A stretch of DNA of 64,000 nucleotides. It comes from Acanthacorydalis orientalis. Lineage: Eukaryota; Arthropoda; Insecta; Megaloptera; Corydalidae. Positions 35,885 to 46,705 of the stretch are shown in pieces. The notes below the pieces were generated by a model. It did no database searches. It was given only the letters and a program-made list of their open reading frames with translations, and was not told the DNA's origin. The position numbers and the translations under genes are program-made. Numbering within the stretch: the first letter of the stretch is position 1; each line of letters starts with the position of its first letter. The DNA lies in NCBI GenBank assembly GCA_034766995.1, contig CM068322.1, positions 6,179,589 to 6,243,588 of the forward strand, in the 5' to 3' direction.

Positions 35885-36440
35885 TTATTTTTGAATCCTT
35901 GTCAAGTGCAGTCGCTGAATAAGTCATTAATTTTAAATTGTAAAAGCAAGTGCATGTTCAATTAAAATACAAAATAAAATAAATTCACATACAAAAACTA
36001 ATATATAACTAATATATAATACTAATATATAAAACTAATATATATGGGTAAACAAAATTAGAATGTCAAAAAATTGGGATATCTATTGTTTATTTTTCAA
36101 CAGAATATAAACTCCCTGATCAACTAAAATACTGATTAAAATATTTGCTTCATTTAAGAGCTCTACGAAAGGCATACAATAATATTTTTTATTAATTATA
36201 TATGAAAACATCTCATATCGAATCTGAAAAAAAGAGCGTAATTTGCAACTTATAATTTTTAGCAGGCAATGTAGTATATCAGTAGCTAATAATAAGAGCC
36301 AATGTTCTACATTAACCAATTTGTCGCTGTTTTTTAAAATTTTAAAAAGGAAAATTTTTCTTTCTTCTATTATTTCATTGATTTTTTTTTATTCTATATA
36401 AAATAAATGCACTTTATATAAGAATCGGAAGAAATCTTAG
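35882..36440. other. Non-coding block
   Basis: Small tandem motif ACTAATATATAA at 35997-36042. The minus-strand ORF at 36083-36319 is unrecognised. Confidence 0.35.
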
Positions 36441-37124
36441 TTAACCCCTCAACTTAAGAATTAATTAAAATTCGATATGATCAAAAATCTATTTATTTTT
36501 CAGCTTAACATTTGTGTAAGGTTAACAAGGAAAAGGATATTTATACATTGCTCAATTTTATAATTTAATACTAATAACCAAAATAAATAAAGAATAATTA
36601 CATAACAAATTAAACAAAAATTCAATAATCCTGTAGAGTATGAATCTTTTCGAAACATTCTGGTAAACTTAGCGGTGTTTGACATTTCTTACACTTCCAA
36701 GTCGTTTCGCTTCTTATATTATTTTTTGAGCACACGTAACATCTCTTTGCAGGATTTGCTTTTTACTAGTGGAAGATATATTTTCAGGAAAATCTGTCCA
36801 ATTTTTTGCTTGTAGCCGAGTTAGGCACTCACTTTGAGAAGGTCTGCCACGTGCCGGATAGACATATAGAGATAAATTACATAGCATTTAACGTTGTTGC
36901 TAACAAACAACGTCATTTTCAAATTCAAAACAGACATGTTGCAGGGTTCTTTTCTATGGTTCATACTTTAACACTGAATATACATAATTATTTCTTTATA
37001 ATATTTGCTTTGTAGCTACACTAAAAGGAATTAAATTTATGTTCGTCTCAGAGACGACAATGTTTACAATGGCATAAGAAACACATAACGTATCAGAGAC
37101 GTTTTTTGTATGTAAAAAGGTTAA
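36441..37124 (-). mobile_element. piggyBac remnant with transposase C-terminus
   Basis: TTAA lies at 36441-36444 and 37121-37124. The outermost bases pair only weakly (TTAACCCCTCAACTT against TTAACCTTTTTACAT). A subterminal palindrome CGTCTCAGAGACG (about 37044-37056) sits near the right end, with the half-site CAGAGACG repeated closer to the terminus. It carries the piggyBac C-terminal fragment described next, which ties this TTAA/palindrome architecture to piggyBac. Confidence 0.7.
36622..36900 (-). pseudogene. piggyBac transposase C-terminal Cys-rich domain
   Basis: The minus strand reads GRPSQSECLTRLQAKNW, TDFPENIS, then after a one-base shift ANPAKRCYVCSKNNIRSET, TWKCKKCQTPLSLPECFE, KIHTLQDY and a stop (36622). 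The pattern KRC.VC...N.R.ET...C..C..PLC...CFE..H is the C-terminal zinc-binding domain of piggyBac transposases, which helps recognise the element ends. Here the usual PLC is PLS, so one cysteine is lost. The catalytic DDD core is absent. Confidence 0.85.
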
Positions 37125-37282
37125 TAAAGCACAAAAGAATAAATGAAAAAAAAGTTTAGACCTAATACGGAGAAAAGTATGAAAATAGAAACTTCATTTA
37201 CTTTAATTTGAAAATGTCACGATGCTTAAGATCACATTCAGAAAATGAGATTCATTCTTTTATGATATATTGAAGTAGTAAA

Positions 37283-37289
<7 letters not shown>

Positions 37290-37325
<36 letters not shown>
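37290..37325. repeat. (TA)n microsatellite
   Basis: About 35 bp TA. Confidence 0.97.
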
Positions 37326-37329
<4 letters not shown>

Positions 37330-37377
37330 TAAATTCCTGTGTAATTGGATTAACTCTTGAGACTTTCCCTCTTCTTG

Positions 37378-37425
37378 TGCATTACGGGTTTCAATTACTT
37401 TTTAGCAATTGAAACTCGTAATGCA
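37378..37425. other. Hairpin with 19-bp arms
   Basis: Arms TGCATTACGGGTTTCAATT and AATTGAAACTCGTAATGCA differ at one position, with a 10-nt loop (ACTTTTTAGC). It lies just upstream of a LINE remnant. It may be a small transposon scar or a structured RNA; the arms are short for a miRNA precursor. Confidence 0.6.
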
Positions 37426-37439
37426 TGACTAAATGCTCA

Positions 37440-38600
37440 TGACTAGTGTTGTTTTAATATGCTATGCCGATAACTTAGTTGACATCGCTGGTCTCGTCCG
37501 ACAAAGTCAACATTATAAAACGTTTTAACTGCCAAAAAACGGTCGAAAATGACACGATAAATAACTCTCGCTTGCAGCCTCTCCCGGTAAGGGTGATCGC
37601 ATGGATGATAGGAATCTTTAATGCGATATATTATCTCAATTACTCCTCTCTTCCCATCTGGAAACTTTTCAAGTTTATAGTTGTACCAAAAATTGATAAA
37701 TCGCTGAAATATGCTGTGAAGCACTACCCAATCATTTTGTACTCCTGTAAGTGTAATGTGTTCGAAACAACCCTTAACACGTGGATTATCGATTATGTGT
37801 TTGCCTCAGAGCACTAATCGACGAGCAGTTCGGATTCAAGTAAGAACCGAGTATTACCTAGCAGGTTTTGCGGGTGAAGGAGCACATAACCTGCGGATTT
37901 AATAAGAAGCTTATCGGAAGCAGTGTCGAATAAAATGTAGTGTTGTATTTCTCGACATTGAAAAATATTTGACAAATTCTGTTAGGCAGATCTCCTCTAC
38001 AAACTCGTGTATACAGAATTTACCGGTAATATTTTCCATATATAATATAAGCCTTTTATTAGTCGGATAGGAACTTCTCTGTGAGTATAGGGGAGGAGAG
38101 ATCGAGTGTAAACCTTATTAAAACTAGATACACGCATCGTAGTGTAGTGACTCCAATACAGTTCACTTAATATGTCAATGAAGTACCGAGAAAGCGCTAT
38201 AAGTAGACAGTATCGCCATCGTCGCCCAGTCATAGAGAAATAAAACGCTTCAAGCTCATCTTCACCTTCACCTAAATAATCTCATCAAATACTACGGTTG
38301 TAATTATCATTTCATAGTTAGTGTATGTTTTACACCAGCATGATTCGACTGATACTGACGTATACGGTACCAACCTGGACATATATTCCCATCCCCATTA
38401 AGTAGTCACAAGTCTTACAAAATAAAATGTTATGCCTTATTGGCAATTTGCACTTCTTTCTGAAGAAATAAGCTCGTGATTGTATGATCAAGCCGAGTCC
38501 AGACAGAACGCCGTTATCTAAGTGTTTGTAAATTATAACCCACATAGCCCCACATAAGAGGTCAAAATTACTTGTAGTGCGAAGCAAAAATATCCGTCCA
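37440..38600 (+). pseudogene. Jockey-like LINE reverse transcriptase remnant
   Basis: Plus-strand frames, broken by many shifts, follow the order of a Jockey/CR1-type ORF2 reverse transcriptase: IFNAIYYLNYSSLPIWKLFK then VVPKIDKSLKYAVKHYPIIL (usual PWK.A.VIPIPKPGK......YRPISLLS), DEQFGFK-like sequence, VVFLDIEKYLT around the first catalytic Asp, DLLYKLVYTEF, then FISRIGTSL. Near the end, FYTSMIRLILTYTVPTWTY and VLQNKMLCLIGN match the post-RT segment (LIRPILTYAAPVW...LQ.VQNK.LR.I). The FADD box is not clear. Endonuclease and ORF1 are absent. Fully inactive. Confidence 0.8.
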
Positions 38601-39282
38601 TGACTAATAATTTAAATTCTTTTAGACACAATACTGTTCTCCGACACTCCAGCTAAATTTACTTTTAAAAATGAATTATTCTCTCATTCTATAAACCAAC
38701 TATTTTTTTCTTTTCAAAAATAATTGTTTCTTATACACAATTCATTATCAAATACAGAGAAATCTTTTTTTAAGGCTTGATATTTGTGATTATTCTCCAT
38801 GTGTGCTTTTTGTGTACAATAATCCTATGAGAATGATGACAAAACTCCATAGAAATGTATATAAACAACAAACGTAATCAGTAATCAATTATTGAACAGT
38901 TTTGATCAAACATTTTTTATAATTTGTGGAAAGAGAGAATAATTATTTATAAAATTCCTTCTAAACATTCTTTTACATTAATGTTTGAACATTTTTTGAA
39001 ACATAGCTTGTCATGTATTTTATTGTACTAAGAAAATTATAAATTTATTAACAAAATATGCAACAAAACTTATATTAATTAATAATATACTTTGTGTTTA
39101 CTAATTTTTTACCGCAATTATAACCGTCTCGTACAGAACAAAGTTATTATTTTAAGGGAAAACTTATAATTACGGTTTAAATTTCAATCCTATAGATTTC
39201 GCCGAAAGTAATCATACTACTCTATCGAAAACGGGATATTCTTTCATGAAAAAATTCTAAATTAGCTTTTTTTAAATGAATA
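38601..39282. other. Non-coding AT-rich block
   Basis: Nothing recognised. Confidence 0.35.

Positions 39283-39364
<82 letters not shown>
39283..39364. repeat. (TA)n microsatellite
   Basis: About 80 bp TA with one CATA. Confidence 0.97.
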
Positions 39365-39366
<2 letters not shown>

Positions 39367-39889
39367 AAATCTCACCACGTATTATATCACTTCTTTATCA
39401 ACTTTCAATCTCTTTTAAACTTAAGGATGCATAATATGGTTATAAAAATATTAGTAAGCTGATGACAAAGTGTTCACGTTTTTTAATTTGTAATACTATT
39501 TGTAAAATTAGAAATTTATATTCTGCATCGTTTATGATAAATTACGACTTGAATGTTAAGTATTTGTACATATATTTTAGTCAATATTTATTATAGATAA
39601 GAGAAAATAACTCTCTGTTGCTTCTGTGTCTCCCCAGTTTGCGTCTTCCTATACTATCATTAATTTTTAACTATAGCTGACCTCTATCAGAATTCTGTCT
39701 TGAAACATAAGTCATGGGTCTTGTGCTCGGCACCAAGTCACATCACGTACCAGCTACCAGCACTATTCGGCACATCCAACAAGTCGTCGTCGTCTATTTT
39801 CATACATTTGTTGATTTACGCATGCACTATACATTTTTATGTAAACTTCTTTTCACTTTTATTTTAATCACTGTCCAGATACGTGTTTA
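39365..39889. other. Intronic block with GC-elevated patch
   Basis: A patch at 39615-39800 has near-balanced composition (for example GGCACCAAGTCACATCACGT). No coding frame or transposon motif was recognised. Confidence 0.3.
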
Positions 39890-40440
39890 ACATTCTGAGA
39901 TTTATCAAGATAAATACAAAAATGAAATGTAAAATACAAATTATAAATCATCAAGTTCAAAAAGATTAAATTTCAAAACTTCTTTCAAAAAATTTCTATG
40001 TACAAAGAGTTTTATTTATGTTTTCACATACGTAATAACATCATCTTGTGAAACACCTCTGAACAAGAAAGTCACGCATAAAAAAACTGACAGAATCGAC
40101 TGGATTCAATCAGCAGCGAAAATAACAGAAGTATACAAGACAAGTGAATTGATTATTGAAGAATAAATCGATTTATTCTTAAAATATACTCCCGATATAA
40201 CTTTAAAACTCAAGTAAACATAATTTTAATCTTGAAACTGCCATTTCAAACACAATGCATTTTATTTTCTAAATTATGAAGACGTACTAACGGTAGACTA
40301 GGTTCTCTGGTTCATTTCAAATTTACTTTTAACTATTGAATTCTATAATCTATTTGAGTACTTGAGTCCTCTCCTGTAATTTTTGATACTATCATTTAAT
40401 TAACAGAAAAATTAATTCAAGAGCCGAAACTGATATGATT
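39890..40440. repeat. AT-rich dispersed repeat, copy 4
   Basis: The most complete copy of the family also seen at 9920, 10800 and 21290; it links the partial copies. It ends about 290 bp before receptor exon 2. There are no terminal inverted repeats, TTAA or TA duplications that I can see. Confidence 0.65.
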
Positions 40441-40576
40441 TATATATAGAATACGACCTCAGTAACCTAACAAAATTCAGTTGTAGATAGCAATTGAAGA
40501 ATATATGTTGTGTTTTTTGAATATAGTATACATAAATTATTTAACAGAATGGCACATTTGTGGTGCACGCCCGTTA

Positions 40577-40685
<109 letters not shown>

Positions 40686-40727
40686 CTAAAGCAACTATAC
40701 ATATTCTTAATATATTAATTTTTTCAG

Positions 40728-41037
40728 GAACATTCCTGTCACTACTAATTTTCCTATCCGTCGCCGGCAACATCCTAGTATGCGTCGCAATATACACAGA
40801 CCGGGGACTTCGTCGCATCGGAAATCTATTCCTTGCATCGTTGGCCATCGCGGATCTGTTTGTCGCTTCACTTGTGATGACATTCGCCGGCGTCAACGAT
40901 CTACTCGGATACTGGGTCTTTGGTGCACAGTTCTGCGATACGTGGGTAGCGTTCGACGTCATGTGCTCAACGGCCAGCATTCTTAACCTGTGTGCAATCT
41001 CCCTCGACAGATATATACACATCAAAGATCCCTTAAG
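40728..41037 (+). CDS. Dop1R1: Dopamine D1-like receptor exon: TM1 to DRY of TM3
   Basis: Second coding exon of the same receptor. The acceptor is TTTTTTCAG at 40719-40727 and the donor is AAG|GTAAAT at 41038 (phase 2). Numbering from the exon 1 ATG: TM1 carries GN at residues 39-40 (N1.50); an intracellular loop has RRIGN; TM2 is [13 protein letters not shown] with D68 (D2.50); extracellular loop 1 has GYWVFG; TM3 starts with C95 (3.25, the disulfide cysteine), has the amine-binding D102 (3.32) and ends in DRY at 119-121, followed by IHIKDPLR. The stretch [13 protein letters not shown] fits the insect Dop1R1 (Dop1) subtype, not Dop1R2 or octopamine receptors. There are no stops or frameshifts, and G+C is far above the flanks, as expected for a gene under selection. 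TM4-TM7 and the C-tail are not found in the window, so the gene is partial here. Confidence 0.95.
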
Positions 41038-42408
41038 GTAAATCAATTTTAAATTTAAATCGTCATTTGTCATCATGGTTTTTGACCTCGATGCATTATA
41101 ATATTATCTATAATATTTACATTATTATTGTCTATAATTTTATATTATTATCTGTAATATCATTAAAATGTTACTTTATAATAACAACTAGCTTGTTGAT
41201 ATAGTAGTAAATTTTTCTTGTTATTCTTAATATAAGTGAAATAGTAAATATTTCAAATTTTATGATATTTCAAAATGTCCTTTTCTTTAACTTTACTTAA
41301 AAATATGTGTAATATACCATAAAAATTCACTGAACTCAAAAATTAATATTCTCATTATTATACTGTTTTTTGAGTTAAAAAAATAAACTATAAATTCTGA
41401 ACAATAACACGTGATCTTTACTATATATAATTATATATATATATATATATAATTATATATATATAATTATATATATATATGTATCCAATGGCTCAAAAAA
41501 TAGATCGTATGAAATGTACTTTTTAACTCTTGCCTTATCTCTGTTTGTTGTCTCAAAAACTTATCTAAACAGTTCATATCTTACAAAGTTGAATTAAATT
41601 CTTCATTATTTATGTATTTAACAATACTACAAATTAATAAACATTTCAAATTTTTAGTATCCATTTAAAATGAAATAGAATTGGAGATAGAAACATCTTA
41701 AATAGAGTGTGAAATTTTCTGAAGCTGTTCGGTTTTATTTCATATCGACTAAGTAATTCTATAAGTTCTCTTATCTACTTCAGTATTCATTTTTTGTGCT
41801 TTATATTAAATCTAGTATTATTTCAAAGTAATTAAATACGGATGTAATCATTTGTACTCCTGATAAAAAAAATTACATAAATTATGTTAATGAGACATTT
41901 GTTAATATAAAAAATATAAATGCAATTCAATAAATTTTAAGGAAAGTTTTTACACACAGAAAAATCGCACATAGAAGTAATTGTTTAGTGAATGTAGTGA
42001 ATAATATTTGAAACTGTGTTTAATATGAATGTTAAATGATTAATCAAGAAAAAACAGTTATAACAGAATCAATTGTAAAGAAAAATTATATATCGAATTA
42101 ACTTCAATGATAATGATAAATTAATAGATACATATTTAAGATAATACAACCATATTCATAAATGCAACTAATTAATCTGAACATTTTTACGTGACGTGTG
42201 TTTTTAAGACTAGTAAAAAGTTCTAAAACCAAAATTAATTGAAAGGATAATAAATCAATGTCTAAAATTCACCACAAGTTGTAAAAAATACTGTATAGAA
42301 GACAAGAATAAAGTACTTTATTCAGATAAAATAAAAAATTAATTTATAAACAGTGATCGGTCTAGAAAAAAAAATAAAAACCAATTTCCAACACTTTTCA
42401 ACATTCTC
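41038..42408. other. Non-coding block after receptor exon 2
   Basis: AT-rich start of the next intron. No TM4 exon was recognised. Confidence 0.4.
41420..41480. repeat. (TA)n with AATTATAT higher-order unit
   Basis: TA runs broken regularly by ATAATTAT, making a short palindromic array. Confidence 0.9.
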
Positions 42409-42446
42409 CAAGCGCTAAGGTACAGTATACGGTAAATTAGCGCTTG
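42409..42446. other. Hairpin CAAGCGCTAA/TTAGCGCTTG
   Basis: Perfect 10-bp inverted repeat with an 18-nt loop (GGTACAGTATACGGTAAA). Each arm contains the palindrome AGCGCT. Unusual in AT-rich surroundings; function unknown. Confidence 0.6.
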
Positions 42447-42642
42447 ACAGACGATGGAATATCTATATAAATGCGTATAAATAAAAATCAAAAATGATCA
42501 ATAATCATTTAATCAAAATATTTGAATACACTTTTTCTGTTTGTGGGATGGGAATTGTCACAGTTCCAATACTATTGTGGAAAGGCAAATTTTCAAAAAT
42601 ACTGATATTTTGAAAGCTTACAGAATTTTTTTGTACGCCACA

Positions 42643-42643
<1 letters not shown>
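42447..42643. other. Non-coding block
   Basis: Nothing recognised. Confidence 0.3.
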
Positions 42644-42706
<63 letters not shown>

Positions 42707-42720
42707 ATATGTATATATAC
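42644..42720. repeat. (TA)n microsatellite
   Basis: About 55 bp TA plus GTATGTA-type tail. Confidence 0.97.
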
Positions 42721-42808
42721 ATCTATTTTGTCAATCCAAACTTACGTGACGAACTCGTTTATTTTTTTAATTTAAATAATTATATGCATCTCTTTTCCAA
42801 ATACTTCA

Positions 42809-42921
<113 letters not shown>

Positions 42922-43260
42922 GTACAAAAATAACACTACATTTTTTAAATTAAACATCTAATTGTTTATTAACCATTAAAATACTCTTAAAGTCCAGATT
43001 GAACTATTTACCACTACTTTGTAAATTTATACCACTTAATCTTGGATTAATATTTTTATATTCAATCTATTCTTAATTTTCTGCCATGTAAAATTTTATT
43101 TCCTGTAAATGGTTTTAAATATTTATAAAAACGTTTAGAATATAAATTAAGTACCAAGTTTACACTTCGAAAACCTAATTTACTCACAATCAATTACAAA
43201 TGTTTCTACTTAATAGTCACGCGTAAATTACAGTATTGTGTCGAGTCAGCTCATAAATTT

Positions 43261-43261
<1 letters not shown>
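42922..43261. other. Non-coding AT-rich block
   Basis: Nothing recognised. Confidence 0.35.
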
Positions 43262-43320
<59 letters not shown>

Positions 43321-43325
43321 CATAT
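43262..43325. repeat. (TA)n microsatellite
   Basis: About 60 bp TA. Confidence 0.97.
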
Positions 43326-43690
43326 GGAAGTATATGCATATAAATTACGATGAAAAAGAACACTTACTCTCGTAAATAAACTACGCCCATTTCAGCAACA
43401 GCGATTTAAACGTCGACGAAAACACCACGCGGCCCATTCACAAAGTTCATAGTCACAATAAAATACTCCAAAAAAAAGAGCCGCGTCGGCGTCTCCATCG
43501 AAAAGAAAACATCGCCTAAAGAGGAATGATTGATCGACAACGTTTTCATCAATTTTCATATGACGTCGACAAACGACCGTCATATATAGCCAGGCCAGGT
43601 AGCACCCACTAACATGCAATGTTTTCTCAACCGCACTAGAATCCACAAAACCGCTCACATACACATACGTTTCACTATGAATACATACAC
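43326..43690. other. GC-elevated block with 100-codon minus-strand ORF
   Basis: About 43380-43620 is much richer in G+C than its surroundings, with several CpGs. A minus-strand ORF (43392-43694) is open for 100 codons and Cys/Tyr-rich, ending WAAWCFRRRLNRCC. I recognise no family. It might be an unidentified exon, an old retroelement piece, or a regulatory island. Confidence 0.3.
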
Positions 43691-43691
43691 T

Positions 43692-43723
43692 CACTCATAC
43701 ATACATACATACATACATATTAT

Positions 43724-43757
<34 letters not shown>
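43692..43757. repeat. (CATA)n and (TA)n microsatellite
   Basis: Five CATA units, then a TA run. Confidence 0.95.
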
Positions 43758-43761
<4 letters not shown>

Positions 43762-44131
43762 GTATGTGTATTTACAACGCGGGTTATAGGGTCAACGTAT
43801 ACCACAATAGCGACCTGTAAATTCGCCCTTGCGGCCCCTTTACCTCACATCACATGTTATACCCTTCCTCCCGTTCCGTTGGTCTTCGTTTGACACTAAT
43901 CGCAAAAAGGTTGGTTGGATTGTGTTAACAATAAATCAGTACACTAGACAGTATCTGAAATGTACATTAAAAAACTATTTCATACTTGGAAGAAATTACC
44001 CTGTCGTATAGATTTCGTGCGGTCATTGTGAATTTTAAAATAAACAAAATTATATTATTTGAAAAAACATACATTATATTACATTCATACATTATAAACA
44101 TACATTATATTACATTCAGCTGCAAAATTAG
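43758..44131. other. Non-coding block
   Basis: Contains a small duplication: ACATTATATTACATTC occurs at about 44071 and 44102. Nothing else recognised. Confidence 0.35.
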
Positions 44132-44134
44132 TAC

Positions 44135-44201
<67 letters not shown>

Positions 44202-44233
44202 CGTATATATATATATATATATATATACATATA
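44132..44233. repeat. (TA)n microsatellite abutting pogo end
   Basis: About 100 bp TA with ACATATACATATATACG interruption, ending at the element. Confidence 0.97.
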
Positions 44234-44899
44234 CAGCTAACCCTCGTTTAACACGAAATTCTTACTACATGGTTTCGCTCAAATACGGTGTGAGAAATGG
44301 GGAAATTTGATGAAAATGATATCTAAAACAAACTAAATTAATTCAGAGGACGATAGCACAAACGGAAATGCTGAAGAAAAATTTAACCTAAAGAGCATAC
44401 AGGAAGGCATAAACTTTGCCAAACTATTGGAGTTTTATTTTCTAAATGCAGATCCTCCCACTGAAAGAAACAAAAAATTTAAAAGAGAACATAACAAATG
44501 CTTAGCTCTATACAACAAAATTTATAAAGATCTCTTAAGTAAAAGCAAATAACAGAAAATAACAGATTTTTGCAAGAAGACGAGCATAGAAATAAAGATA
44601 CTGCAGAATAAAATTCAAAAATGGGAATATTTTGATAGAAAGAAAACGCCCTCGTTTAATGTTGTGCAGTAGAGATGAAGAAGAAAACATTACGTAATAT
44701 TAATATATAGTACTTTTTAACAATTATAGATTGTTTTAATAAACATATTTCTTTTAGTCATAAAAAGAAAATAGTATAGTATTGTTAATTTTTGGAACCT
44801 AATCCCTGTTTTTCACACTAGTTCTTTGTTTCGTATAACACGAATTTGCATAACATGACATTTTTTAGGAACCTAATGACCGTGTTATATGAGGGTTAC

Positions 44900-44902
<3 letters not shown>
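44234..44902 (+). mobile_element. pogo/Tigger deletion derivative
   Basis: The left terminus CAGCTAACCCTCGTTTAACA pairs with the reverse complement of the right terminus AGGTAACCCTCATATAACAC, about 17 matching positions. CAG-type ends with TA flanks are typical of the pogo/Tigger group. It carries a transposase C-terminal fragment (44340-44552). At 669 bp it is well short of an autonomous element. Confidence 0.8.
44340..44552 (+). pseudogene. pogo/Tigger transposase C-terminal fragment
   Basis: An uninterrupted 70-codon frame reads NSEDDSTNGNAEEKFNLKSI, then QEGINFAKLLEFYFLNADPP, TERNKKFKREHNKCL and YNKIYKDLLSKSK before the stop. It fits the region after the DDE domain in Tigger-like transposases, where a helix with EFFL..DP..ER..KF.R.L..CL..YK.LY is common. 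No DNA-binding (CENP-B-like) or catalytic residues are present. The frame has stayed open by chance or because decay is recent. Confidence 0.75.

Positions 44903-44935
<33 letters not shown>
44903..44935. repeat. (TA)n microsatellite abutting pogo end
   Basis: About 30 bp TA starting at the right terminus. Confidence 0.95.
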
Positions 44936-44937
<2 letters not shown>

Positions 44938-45399
44938 ACCTGTATTTGTATTCTTACCATAATCGATTAATATCTTAAAATATCTGTGAAGATACATACA
45001 GAAAAAAATCATTAAAAATACACTTATTTATTCTGCATTCCTTAAATTTGTTTCTCAATTACAAGTATTTTCTTTTCCATTTTCATAAATAACTATTTAT
45101 AACTATCAAATTAAATTCAAGACACGTCACAATTACTATATCTAAAATCAAGCTGTTATCGAATGCCTTGGTGGCATAGCGAATATTTGTTTAAAGATGT
45201 TTGAACGTTTGTAATAAAATTTTAAGCAAATAACTGATAAAATAATTTTAACACCTGGCTTAACGACTCACTCATAATATGAGCCAATGTCATTTATAAC
45301 TAAAAAGCATTTTTTGAAATGAAATTAAATAAAACAATTGATTTATACATATTAAACTATTTAATTAATTATAATTTATAATTATGCTTCCGAATAAAG

Positions 45400-45451
<52 letters not shown>

Positions 45452-45687
45452 AACTAATAATTGCCATCTAAAGACATGGAGATGTATTCTAAAGCACATA
45501 ATATTTATATTTTTACAAAGAAACATTAGTAAAGACTGAACACAATTTATATTAACAATCAATATCATTTTTAACAACTTTGTTCTTCCGCTTCATGTCA
45601 CAACTCCTGTTTATTTTTATCGCTTTGTTATATAACTTGTGGTAGCATTTGTATAGTGATTAATCGAACCCCATGCATATTATAAGT
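44936..45687. other. Non-coding AT-rich block
   Basis: Nothing recognised apart from the TA run at 45401-45448. Confidence 0.35.
45401..45448. repeat. (TA)n microsatellite
   Basis: About 46 bp TA. Confidence 0.97.
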
Positions 45688-46023
45688 ACCATAAATCTTG
45701 GCGTAAAAGACGCACTTTGCACACCAAAAAATTGGTTGTAACTTTGGGATGCGTCTTATACAGCAGGAATAAAGTTATGCGTTCAAAAATTAGGATGTAG
45801 GGAAGCGTCTCTCTTAAGTACCAAATAAATAGAGCTGTAAACATTTTATTACCTTATATTACATTATATACGTTTGGAATTTCCCATTTAGAAATCTACC
45901 TATAAAATTATTTTATTATTATCATGCGTCTTATATCACCAGTATACGAAAAAAATGAAAAAATCGTTTTAAATTCAACTGCATCTTATACTTAGGGGCA
46001 TTCTATATGTCAAGATATACGGT
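45688..46023. mobile_element. TIR MITE with GCGTCTTATA motifs
   Basis: The left end ACCATAAATCTTGGCGTAAA pairs with the reverse complement of the right end ACCGTATATCTTGACATATA, about 16 of 20. Inside, (G/A)TGCGTCTTATA recurs in direct and inverted form (about 45703, 45749, 45923, 45980). There is no coding frame. Elements with ACCGTATxTTxTxGCGTATAAGACGC-type termini are widespread in animal genomes, but I cannot name this one with certainty. Confidence 0.65.
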
Positions 46024-46404
46024 TTTTTGAAACCCAAATTAATATTTATTATAAGCTTTACAAATATTATAACAAAACTGTAAAAAAATAAACGAGAACA
46101 AAAAAGGAAGCAAAATAGCGAAAACAGAAAAAATAATTTAGTGATTGTGGAGGTAGTTCTAGTTAGAAAGAAATGCAGAATATGAAGGACACAGATGCAT
46201 GGAAATAAGCAATTTATATATGTTTTATGAAAGTGGTCTTGTATTTAATATAAAAATATTTTTCGTTTAGAGATATTTAAACGTTCGAGTATGAATAAAG
46301 TAAAAAATATTTTTATATTAAATAATAAAATATTTCTGAAAATATTTACTCTTATAAAGTAAAAATATTTTTGATTGTGAAATTTTGTGTGTAGCTTATA
46401 ATTA
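46024..46404. other. Non-coding AT-rich block
   Basis: The phrase TAAAAATATTTTT recurs three times (46252, 46300, 46362). No gene. Confidence 0.3.
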
Positions 46405-46705
46405 AAAGTGATTTTTAAAGCATTAAATGACAGACCATTTTCAAAATTAACAGAATGTCTTCAAAGTGACTTGTAACAATAAACAATAATCAATTTTATT
46501 AGAAATAAACAGTTAAAAACAAAATTAATCATTTACATTTTATAATTTATTTTTATCAGAAAAATATATGTTTTTTAATACATCATATGACAGACTATTT
46601 TCAAAATTATTCAAACATCTTAAAAATGATTTATAACAAAAATATTTCAGTTTTATTCAAAAAAAGAAGTTATAAACAATAGTATTCACTTACATTTTGT
46701 AATTA
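46405..46705. repeat. Diverged tandem duplication, about 150 bp unit
   Basis: Unit 1 (from 46405) and unit 2 (from about 46560) share, in order: ATGACAGACxATTTTCAAAATTA, a TCTTxAAAxTGAxTTxTAACAA stretch, TTTTATT, and CACTTACATTTTxTAATT-like ends. No coding frame. Confidence 0.65.

Noticed and set aside
36806..37015. Plus-strand 69-codon ORF
   Set aside because: It lies antisense to piggyBac remnant sequence and has no known motif.
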